Shown piece by piece: positions 1 to 6,065 of a stretch of DNA of 8,613 nt. The stretch's first letter is position 1. Each line of letters starts with the position of its first letter. Source of the DNA: Chitinophaga pinensis (GTDB lineage: Bacteria; Bacteroidota; Bacteroidia; NS11-12g; UBA9320); NCBI GenBank assembly GCA_945890595.1, contig CAMDCQ010000095.1:1-8613 (forward strand), written 5' to 3'. The position numbers and the translations under genes were made by a program. The notes under the pieces were generated by a model. The model had not been told where the DNA came from, made no database searches, and was given only the letters and a program-made list of their open reading frames with translations.

Positions 1-466
1 AAAAGAAATAGCAAACTGCTACAGTGAGCTTAATGATCCCATAGACCAACGCGAGCGTTTTGAGGAGCAAGTGAAACTAATGGCGCGTGGTGATGACGAG
101 GCCATGTTTATAGATGAAGATTTCTTAACTGCACTAGAGTACGGTATGCCGCCTACTGCTGGAATTGGAATAGGTATAGACAGATTGGTAATGCTTCTTA
201 CTAACAATGTAAGTATTCAAGAAGTACTTTTCTTCCCTCAAATGAGACCTGAGAAAAAAGCAGAAAGAGTAGTAGAGCTCACCGAAAATGAAAAAGCTAT
301 ACAACATATTCTTGCGCAAAATGAGGGATCACTAGAAATAGGAACGCTAAAAACCAAGTTAGACTTAAGCGGAAAACAATGGGACGTTGCATTAAAAGGG
401 CTTGCTAAAAACGGTATTACGCAAGTAAGTAAAGTGAATGATATCGTCACAGTTAGCTTAGCTTAA
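1..466 (+). CDS. lysS: Lysyl-tRNA synthetase (class II), 3' end only
   Basis: This cytoplasmic class II aminoacyl-tRNA synthetase charges tRNA(Lys) with lysine. Only the C-terminal part is present: the frame is open from base 2, with no start in the window, and ends with TAA at 464-466. The class II motif 3 region is clear, with GIGIGIDRLVM and its ATP-binding arginine around bases 164-197, preceded by the LEYGMPPTAG segment. Next comes the FFPQMRP segment, which lies at or near the C-terminus in E. coli-type enzymes. Here about 66 further residues follow (from about base 260), beginning with a charged stretch and then a compact helix-rich segment that could be a small winged-helix-like domain. 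From memory, similar extensions occur in other Bacteroidota LysS proteins. The family call is secure; the nature of the extension is inference. The next gene on the same strand starts 63 bp later. Confidence 0.96.
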   Translation, partial: KEIANCYSELNDPIDQRERFEEQVKLMARGDDEAMFIDEDFLTALEYGMPPTAGIGIGIDRLVMLLTNNVSIQEVLFFPQMRPEKKAERVVELTENEKAIQHILAQNEGSLEIGTLKTKLDLSGKQWDVALKGLAKNGITQVSKVNDIVTVSLA

Positions 467-514
467 ACACTAAAGTAGAATCTCTTTTGGGATGAGTTGA
501 ACGCCTAAAAAACC

Positions 515-522
515 TAATTTTG
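515..522 (+). promoter_or_regulatory. Candidate Bacteroidota -7 promoter element upstream of the secreted repeat protein
   Basis: TAATTTTG matches the Bacteroidota -7 consensus TAnnTTTG exactly. It ends 7 nt before the ATG at 530, so transcription would begin at or within a few bases of the start codon, giving a leaderless or nearly leaderless mRNA. The -33 element is not convincing: a TTG at 497-499 is slightly too close (15-nt spacer) and a TTTTG at 485-489 slightly too far (25 nt). The octamer could occur by chance in AT-rich DNA. Confidence 0.4.
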
Positions 523-529
523 CCATCTA

Positions 530-3412
530 ATGTATAGACTTCTATCTTTTGTACTATTTTTATTCAGCTGTTTTGCGGTAAACGCTGTATTAACGACTCC
601 TACTCAACAACAGCCTGCAGATAATACAACGGGGTTGGGCTCTAGCGTAAATATATATCTAACAGGAAGTAGCGGCACCGAAGTCGTTATTGAATACGCT
701 GAGACATCTGCGATGTCTAACTCTTTGCGCATTATTACTCCTAGAACTTCTTCTAGTGTATTTGTATATATCCCCAAACTAAAATTAGGAACAAGTTATT
801 TTTGGCGTGTAAAATCGCGCAGCTCAACTGACTCTTCCAATTGGTCTTCCATCCGTAAGTTCACCACCGACGCTAATTTTCTAAGTTTCTACCCTACTAC
901 CGATAGATTAAATCTAGTAGGATCGGAAGTACATTTATCCACTTACACTGTATTGGGCTATGACAGTATACTATTTCAAATAGACACTTCCTCCTCGTTT
1001 AATTCTAATGAGCTTCGCAATACGGTAAAGACGGATACAGGTAACATCTATTACGTTGAAACCACCGAACAAAATTTTAGATACGGGGTAACATACTACT
1101 GGAGAGCACGTGCGTATAATGCCACTCAAAATACCAATTGGACTAACGTCCTATTATTTAGCTTTAATGACTCCATTGAACTGAAATATCCGTCTATGGC
1201 CTATTTACAACCTGTATCAATTACGTTCGAATGGACTAGCGGCAGTAATAGTGAGCCTTTTCAAGTACAAATTAACACCATATCTAGTTTTAACAATCCA
1301 TTAATAGACACCATTGCATCAGATGGTACACGCAGGTTTTATCCTAACCCATTTACCATACCAAACCTAAACTACGAAACTACGTATTACTATCGGGTAC
1401 GTACCTTTAATACTGCCGATACCACGAGATGGTCTTATAGTTCATTTAAAACAGATGGTTTTGGTACAAGTGACATAGTTACCATAGATAACTGGCCAGA
1501 TCCCACTACAACCCTAAAAGCCAGAAGAGTAATTGTAGGATCTTTAGCTAATGAAATTCAGCTATCTACTGCGAGTGATTTTAATTCAGCAGGATTACAG
1601 GTGCTAAAATATACAGGAGCAGATACCACTGCATATGATTTATTATTTGGCCAATTATATTATGTGAGAGCTAGACCTTATCATGCCAAAGATACCGGCA
1701 ATTGGGGAAGAACCAGAACCGTAACCGTAACTAAATATCCAAACAGCTATTACCCCTTTAATAACGCTACCAATGTAGGACTTACAGACAGCTTAGTACT
1801 GGCAGATATGGATGGTGTACAAGCCTATCAAATACAGGTAGCCGTAAACGGCGATTATACCAATCAATTGTTCCTAGACACTACTTTTATAGATATGGGA
1901 CAAAGTAACTACCAGATAGTGAAAGGTTTGTTATATCGCTTTAATACTACGTACCAATGGAGAATGAGAGCCTGGCACGCTAAAGATACATCCGATTGGA
2001 GCATCGACCAAAAATTCAACACTATAGTATCACCTACGCTTCAATTGCCCTTTAACAGTGCTATCTTAGGTACTGATGCAAACGTTAATTTGGAATGGCA
2101 AGCCATGAAATGGACTACTGGCTATCACGTAATGCTCGATACAAGTGCTTCATTTACATCTCCTAAGTTAATTGACACGGTGATTACAGAAAATAGCCTG
2201 GCACAAGAAAATCTGCTTTTTAGACCTTTGTACTATTGGAAAGTTAGACTATTCACGTCAACAGATACTTCTGCCTGGAGCGACACTTGGAAATTTAAAG
2301 TCCTTTCGCCCAGATTAAACTATCCCTCCAATAATATTAAAAATCTAACCTTAACTAGCTTAGACTGGAACTCCATAAAAGGCACCAAAGGTTACATTCT
2401 TGAAGTAGACTCCCTGGCTGATTTTTCAAAACCCTTAGAATATACCGATACTGTACGAAATTCATTTTTCCATTATTTTACGGTACAGCCCGATTACATC
2501 GAGTTTAACAAAAAATATTACTGGAGAGTAAAGCTCTTTCACAGTAAAGACACTAGCGATTGGAGTATTGCATGGAATTTCACCACTAAAGCACGACAGG
2601 CTCCAACACTCGTGTCACCTGTAGATTCATCTCAAAATATTTCTGTATTCTCAACATTAAAATGGGCTGCATACAGTGGTGCTGCAAGTTATGCTATTGA
2701 ATTAAGTGAAAACGCCAATTTTATCGGGGCTACAAAACTTACTTCTACTACTACCTCAGTAGCTGTGATGCTCAAAGCAAAAACCAGATATTACTGGCAC
2801 GTAAGAGGTAGAAATTCTGCAGGTCAAGAATTTTACGACTATAGTGTAACATGGACATTCACTTCTAATGGTGGAATAACTGCTCCTATTTTAATAAGCC
2901 CCGCCAACGCAGCTATCAACCAACCTAAAACAGTTGTCTTAAGATGGAACAAAGATGATAATGCAACCAACTACCGTGTAGAGCTGAGCAATGATTCTAA
3001 TTTCCTAGGTGTGTATGCCAATACAGTCGCAGTTGCTTCCACCACCTTCTCAGAAATTGTTGAAGGAACAACCTATTTTTGGAGGGTTCGCACTGTAGCA
3101 GGTATTTATACCAGCCCATGGAGCGAAAAGCGTAAATTCACTACCTTTAAAACAAACACTATCTCATCAATTGAGTCTGATAAATTTAGGTGTTATCCTA
3201 ATCCTGCCAGCTCATCATTAACCGTAGTGAGTAACTCTCGATCAATAGACCTACTAAGAATAACCAATAATCTAGGACAAGAAATTACGTCTTTTTATCC
3301 TCGTGCAGCACATTATGAGATTGATGTATCTCAACTGACACCCGGAACCTATACGCTTCATGTACGTTGTAAGGCCGATTGGACCAGGCAGTTGTTTGTG
3401 GTAAATCCGTAG
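530..3412 (+). CDS. Secreted multi-repeat (fibronectin III-like) surface protein with T9SS sorting domain
   Basis: This is a 960-residue exported protein of unknown specific function. Residues 1-19 form a signal peptide: a short basic start, a hydrophobic core (LLSFVLFLFSCFAV) and probable cleavage after VNA. Nine beta-sandwich-like repeats of about 91-99 residues follow, each ending in a motif like tYYWRVRaf..kDTSdWS..wkFtT. The motif starts near residues 89, 188, 285, 376, 474, 567, 662, 753 and 848. Residues about 886-960 form a type-A T9SS C-terminal domain: YPNP at 889-892, then the LGQEI and LTPGTYTL segments and a final basic/hydrophobic strand. The protein should therefore be carried across the outer membrane by T9SS and attached to the surface or released. 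No catalytic domain is visible, so an adhesive or structural role is the likeliest inference. The ATG at 530 is chosen because the signal peptide begins there; the next Met is at residue 62. Confidence 0.9.
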   Translation: MYRLLSFVLFLFSCFAVNAVLTTPTQQQPADNTTGLGSSVNIYLTGSSGTEVVIEYAETSAMSNSLRIITPRTSSSVFVYIPKLKLGTSYFWRVKSRSSTDSSNWSSIRKFTTDANFLSFYPTTDRLNLVGSEVHLSTYTVLGYDSILFQIDTSSSFNSNELRNTVKTDTGNIYYVETTEQNFRYGVTYYWRARAYNATQNTNWTNVLLFSFNDSIELKYPSMAYLQPVSITFEWTSGSNSEPFQVQINTISSFNNPLIDTIASDGTRRFYPNPFTIPNLNYETTYYYRVRTFNTADTTRWSYSSFKTDGFGTSDIVTIDNWPDPTTTLKARRVIVGSLANEIQLSTASDFNSAGLQVLKYTGADTTAYDLLFGQLYYVRARPYHAKDTGNWGRTRTVTVTKYPNSYYPFNNATNVGLTDSLVLADMDGVQAYQIQVAVNGDYTNQLFLDTTFIDMGQSNYQIVKGLLYRFNTTYQWRMRAWHAKDTSDWSIDQKFNTIVSPTLQLPFNSAILGTDANVNLEWQAMKWTTGYHVMLDTSASFTSPKLIDTVITENSLAQENLLFRPLYYWKVRLFTSTDTSAWSDTWKFKVLSPRLNYPSNNIKNLTLTSLDWNSIKGTKGYILEVDSLADFSKPLEYTDTVRNSFFHYFTVQPDYIEFNKKYYWRVKLFHSKDTSDWSIAWNFTTKARQAPTLVSPVDSSQNISVFSTLKWAAYSGAASYAIELSENANFIGATKLTSTTTSVAVMLKAKTRYYWHVRGRNSAGQEFYDYSVTWTFTSNGGITAPILISPANAAINQPKTVVLRWNKDDNATNYRVELSNDSNFLGVYANTVAVASTTFSEIVEGTTYFWRVRTVAGIYTSPWSEKRKFTTFKTNTISSIESDKFRCYPNPASSSLTVVSNSRSIDLLRITNNLGQEITSFYPRAAHYEIDVSQLTPGTYTLHVRCKADWTRQLFVVNP
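590..3145 (+). repeat. Nine tandem fibronectin III-like protein repeats
   Basis: The repeats are seen in the protein (residues about 21-872) rather than as long identical DNA. The end of each unit is the best conserved part: an aromatic-rich strand YYWRVR, a loop with DT(S/T/G)xW, and a strand ending kFtT. Spacing between successive motifs is 99, 97, 91, 98, 93, 95, 91 and 95 residues. Repeats 1-7 carry the DT/DS-x-x-W loop or a close variant (TNTNW in repeat 2). Repeats 8 and 9 replace it with other residues and are preceded by the more typical fibronectin-like opening APxLxSPxxxxxN. Divergence between units suggests old duplication, not recent slippage. Confidence 0.85.
3185..3409 (+). other. 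Type-A T9SS C-terminal sorting domain coding region
   Basis: The last 75 residues follow the pattern of the Por-secretion C-terminal domain: FRCYPNPASSSLTVV at the start, a middle strand ending NNLGQEITSF, then IDVSQLTPGTYTLHV and a closing strand RQLFVVNP. In this family the domain directs passage through the T9SS translocon and is usually cleaved at the surface. No T9SS machinery genes are in the window, so the system must be encoded elsewhere. Confidence 0.9.
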
Positions 3413-3424
3413 TTAGTGACAGAA

Positions 3425-3910
3425 TTATCTTCTCAGAAATAAGGTGTCGTTTTTATACAAAGTCTTGCCATTGTGGTCAAAACTCAGCGCATCTATTTGC
3501 ACGTTAGGATGGTCTTTATAACACGGGTCTTTCACCTTTTCCTGTGACTTCTTAACCACAATATGGGTTATGCTATCCAACATTTGAAAAGCGTTTTCAC
3601 TTAACCTGAAACAGAAATAGAGATTACTTCCGTCTAAGTCGCTTGAGTAGTAGCCGTCCATAGGGTTATCAGTAAGCCAATTTTCTTCTCTTACCGTCTT
3701 GTGAAAAAGATAATTATCTCGTAAACTACTGCTAAACGTATCGCCATTATTCACATTCAAAACTTGAATGTAGTCCACTTCTCTTGCATCATATTGAGAA
3801 AAATCTATTGGAATCATCAGCATTTCACCCACGCGTAAATCTTTGTGGCAAAACTTTCCACAACTACTGCATAGCATGATGAATGAGAGTATGCTCAAAA
3901 AATACTTCAT
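3425..3910 (-). CDS. Hypothetical small lipoprotein
   Basis: This is a 161-residue protein I do not recognise. It starts with a short basic and hydrophobic segment (MKYFLSILSFIML) followed by CSSCGK, where Cys17 is the probable lipidated cysteine. The -3 residue is Cys instead of the usual Leu, so the lipobox is imperfect. No acidic residues directly follow the cysteine, so the Bacteroidota surface-export signal is not evident. The mature part is about 145 residues, mixed and soluble-looking, with cysteines at 21, 100 and 130, no transmembrane segment and no catalytic motif I can name. It lies 58 bp downstream of waaA on the same strand and could be co-transcribed with it. Its 3' end converges on the repeat-protein gene with a 12-bp gap. 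Export is fairly likely; function is unknown. Confidence 0.75.
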   Translation of the reverse strand: MKYFLSILSFIMLCSSCGKFCHKDLRVGEMLMIPIDFSQYDAREVDYIQVLNVNNGDTFSSSLRDNYLFHKTVREENWLTDNPMDGYYSSDLDGSNLYFCFRLSENAFQMLDSITHIVVKKSQEKVKDPCYKDHPNVQIDALSFDHNGKTLYKNDTLFLRR

Positions 3911-3968
3911 AAAACGAAGGTATACTAAAAATACATTTAAAATCTCTTGAAGCCAGAATTAACATTTC

Positions 3969-5180
3969 CTAAACTGGTTGTGACATTAGGTTTACAATCC
4001 TGGCGGTGCTGCCTAGTTGGCTCGCGCAATAGTCCGTTGCTTTTTGCTTTAAGTGTGCACATTCCTGAGGACTAGAGAGCAAATGACTTAGCTGCTTTAC
4101 CCAGGTTTCGTGGGAGTTAATAACCATTGCAAATCCTTGGTCTACAAACTCTTGTGCCTCTGGAAATTTAGAAATTTTGGGACCAAAAGAAAGATAACAA
4201 CCCCAAACAGCAGGTTCTAAAATGTTGTGTAATGCACCCGAAAATCCCCCACCAATAAGCGCAAATTCAGCATATTGATACATAGAAGAGAGCATACCCA
4301 TAGTATCTAAAATCAGGACTTGATCTGATGCGTTAAAAACACCCTCGGTATATTTCTTGGGAGAAAATTCGTGCAATTTATGGGCAATTTCATTTGCTCT
4401 TTTAAGATCATGCGGCGCTATAACAATGGCTAGATTATCAAGTTTGCGTGCCAGTAATTGTGCGGTCAATAGTTCTTCTGCTTCCCAAGAAGAGCCCACC
4501 ATAAGCAGTTTTCTATTTCCTTTAAATTGCTCAATATCTTCATATCGAGTCGCGGTTTGAGCGATAGCATCTACTCTGTCAAATCGTGTATCTCCAAGAT
4601 ATGCTGCAGCCACTCCGTTATCCGTAAGTAAAATTGCACTTTTTGTATCCGAAGTAAAAATTCCCTTAAATCGCTTAAGCAATTGTAAATACGGCTTTCC
4701 ATGCCATGCAAATACAAAATGGTTTGGCCTAAATCGACCATTCACCAAATAAAAATCCACGCCTCTCTTTTGTCCTTCATTAATGAAGTGAAACCAAAAA
4801 TCGTAACGTATGAAAATTGCTTTTTGCGGCGCATAGTCGTGATAAAACTGCGATACATTAACGGCAGTATCAAGGGGTAAATACATCAACCGAGAAGCAT
4901 ATTTACCTTTTAACGCTTGAGTGTAGCCACTTGGACTGAAAATAGTGATCAGTATATCTTCTAGATTTCCGTTGGGTGCAAGCTTATCTAGAAGTGGCAA
5001 TGCCATTTCATATTCTCCCAATGAAGCCGCATGTATCCAGAACTTCACAGGTCCTTTTAAAGGCAGATTTGCGTGTTTTCGTTGGTGTAAAAAATCCTTT
5101 AGTTTTGGAGAAATAAGTGCTGCTACTGGCAATACATATTGCGCAACATACGTACTAACGGTATATCCTATTCTAAACAA
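3969..5180 (-). CDS. waaA: 3-deoxy-D-manno-octulosonic acid (Kdo) transferase
   Basis: WaaA/KdtA transfers Kdo from CMP-Kdo to the lipid A precursor at the cytoplasmic face of the inner membrane. The 403-residue length fits the family. Seen in order: an N-terminal hydrophobic helix (about 5-24); WIHAASLGEYE at 48-58, with the probable catalytic Glu56; TIFSPSGY at 79-86; IRYDFWFHF at 124-132, where the family usually has Glu and this protein has Asp127; GDTRFDR at 196-202; the nucleotide-binding side with VGSSWEAEE (228-236); DTMGMLSSMYQYAEFALIGG from 292; and GALHNILEP at 315-323. The start is TTG at 5180-5178. The only in-frame codons between it and an upstream stop (TAG at 5192-5190) are ACT, AAA and GTA, none of them a usual start, and no in-frame ATG appears before about residue 59. 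The TTG lies 4 nt after the stop of the upstream barrel gene, suggesting translational coupling. Confidence 0.93.
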   Translation of the reverse strand: MFRIGYTVSTYVAQYVLPVAALISPKLKDFLHQRKHANLPLKGPVKFWIHAASLGEYEMALPLLDKLAPNGNLEDILITIFSPSGYTQALKGKYASRLMYLPLDTAVNVSQFYHDYAPQKAIFIRYDFWFHFINEGQKRGVDFYLVNGRFRPNHFVFAWHGKPYLQLLKRFKGIFTSDTKSAILLTDNGVAAAYLGDTRFDRVDAIAQTATRYEDIEQFKGNRKLLMVGSSWEAEELLTAQLLARKLDNLAIVIAPHDLKRANEIAHKLHEFSPKKYTEGVFNASDQVLILDTMGMLSSMYQYAEFALIGGGFSGALHNILEPAVWGCYLSFGPKISKFPEAQEFVDQGFAMVINSHETWVKQLSHLLSSPQECAHLKQKATDYCASQLGSTARIVNLMSQPV

Positions 5181-5184
5181 TACT

Positions 5185-5934
5185 TTAGTCTATAAAAAAC
5201 TCTTCATCACTTGCACTCTTGGTATAAATAGGCACAATTATCCCTGCTTTAAAAGCTATAGTCGTATCAAATCGTTTGTCTAAACCTGACTTATTAGCAT
5301 TGAAATCCCATGTTCTTCTGCCTTGGGTAAATCCTTGATTGAATTCAAAACCTGCCCTAAAATGATATTTATTTCTAGATACCAAGTATTGATAACCAAT
5401 AAACTGCTTTGTAGATATACCATAGGTTAGTTGATCATACCCTGCTTCATAACTACCATTGAGCTGCGGGATGGTAACTTGAGATGATATAATATCAATT
5501 TTGTGCTGCATTACTCCTGCTCCTAGCATAAAAAGCACACCTGAAAAAGGCTCATCACTAGGAACATTGAGCAAATATCCCAAATTTACGGTCCCATAGT
5601 TTCCCTTGATATTTAAACCAATTGCCGAAAAATCTCCGTTTTTATCAATGATTTGACCTTGCGGATTATCGATACCGCTAAATAACCCGATTTGCTTGAT
5701 ACTATTTCCAAAAAACCAATCGTAATCTACGCCAAACATGAAGTTGTTTTTCAACTTATACTCTGTAGACATGCCAATGGATGCAAAATTTTTAAAACGT
5801 ACCGCTAAATCATTTCCGGGTCTATGAAAAGCCACGTGCGGAGTAAATAGAAAACCTTTTTTGGTCTTCATCTCTGATTGTGCCGATGCACCCCAGAATA
5901 AAAAAAGGCAAAATACCGCTGCTAATTTTGACAT
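5185..5934 (-). CDS. Probable outer-membrane beta-barrel protein, function unknown
   Basis: This 249-residue protein has a clear signal peptide: MSKLAAVFCLFLFWGASAQ, with signal peptidase I cleavage probable after Ala18. The mature part shows alternating polar/apolar strands rich in Gly, Tyr and Phe, such as MFGVDYDWFFG, GTVNLGYLL and YHFRAGFEFNQGF, typical of a small 8-10 strand outer-membrane barrel of the kind often listed as a porin-family protein in Bacteroidota. No specific motif identifies a substrate. The ATG at 5934 is preferred over a TTG at 5943: the TTG would only add three residues before a standard signal peptide. It is the first gene of a leftward pair with waaA (4-nt gap), so it may share expression with lipopolysaccharide synthesis. 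Its upstream region is shared divergently with ugd. The C-terminus ends EEFFID rather than in a terminal aromatic residue, so the last strand may end earlier. Confidence 0.75.
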   Translation of the reverse strand: MSKLAAVFCLFLFWGASAQSEMKTKKGFLFTPHVAFHRPGNDLAVRFKNFASIGMSTEYKLKNNFMFGVDYDWFFGNSIKQIGLFSGIDNPQGQIIDKNGDFSAIGLNIKGNYGTVNLGYLLNVPSDEPFSGVLFMLGAGVMQHKIDIISSQVTIPQLNGSYEAGYDQLTYGISTKQFIGYQYLVSRNKYHFRAGFEFNQGFTQGRRTWDFNANKSGLDKRFDTTIAFKAGIIVPIYTKSASDEEFFID

Positions 5935-5940
5935 ACACCG

Positions 5941-5948
5941 CAAAGTAA
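5941..5948 (-). promoter_or_regulatory. Weak candidate -7 element for the barrel-waaA operon
   Basis: Read on the minus strand this is TTACTTTG, one mismatch from TAnnTTTG, ending 6 nt before the ATG at 5934. The position resembles that of the exact element before the repeat-protein gene. No good -33 element was found, so this is only a candidate. Confidence 0.2.
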
Positions 5949-5950
5949 GA

Positions 5951-5968
5951 AGAATAATGCATAATTCT
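5951..5968. promoter_or_regulatory. Imperfect 18-bp palindrome in the divergent intergenic region
   Basis: AGAATAATGCATAATTCT is self-complementary at 8 of 9 base pairs, centred on ATGCAT; only the A/A pair at 5956/5963 fails. It lies 16 nt upstream of the barrel-gene ATG and 49 nt upstream of the candidate ugd -33 element, where an operator for a dimeric regulator could sit. A palindrome this good is expected about once by chance in a window of this size, so the support comes mostly from its location. Confidence 0.3.
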
Positions 5969-6016
5969 AAACGCCATTTTAGGTTATCACCACATTGCTT
6001 TACTAATCTGCAAGTG

Positions 6017-6043
6017 TTGGTTTTAAATCATTGAATATCTTTG
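6017..6043 (+). promoter_or_regulatory. Candidate promoter of the ugd-uxs operon
   Basis: The exact Bacteroidota -7 element TATCTTTG (TAnnTTTG) lies at 6036-6043. A TTG at 6017-6019 could serve as the -33 element with a 16-nt spacer, a little short of the usual 17-23. Transcription would start around 6048-6052, leaving a leader of about 14-18 nt before the ugd ATG at 6066. This is the best promoter candidate in the window. Confidence 0.6.
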
Positions 6044-6065
6044 CCTACTTTAAATCAAACATTAC

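Noticed and set aside
467..529. Possible lysS terminator hairpin (ATCTC TTTT GGGAT)
   Set aside because: It is only five pairs including a G-T pair, with a 4-nt loop and no following U-run, so it is too weak to call a terminator.
590..3145. Recent tandem DNA duplication in the repeat protein
   Set aside because: The units are similar only at protein motif level. The DNA shows no long identical blocks, so recent duplication or phase-variable slippage is not supported.
3419..3446. Possible hairpin around the convergent stops (TTATCTTCT / AGAAATAAG)
   Set aside because: The arms pair only with a bulge and leave a one-base loop, which cannot form a real stem-loop.
3915..3922. TACCTTCG as a -7 promoter element for the lipoprotein gene
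   Set aside because: It has one mismatch in the key TTTG part and no -33 partner, and the gene may simply be read through from waaA.
4945..5283. Plus-strand open frame of 112 codons across the waaA-barrel junction
   Set aside because: It overlaps two well-supported minus-strand genes, and its translation shows no signal, motif or domain.
5935..5943. Alternative TTG start for the barrel protein at 5943
   Set aside because: The ATG three codons downstream begins a standard signal peptide and is the more usual codon.
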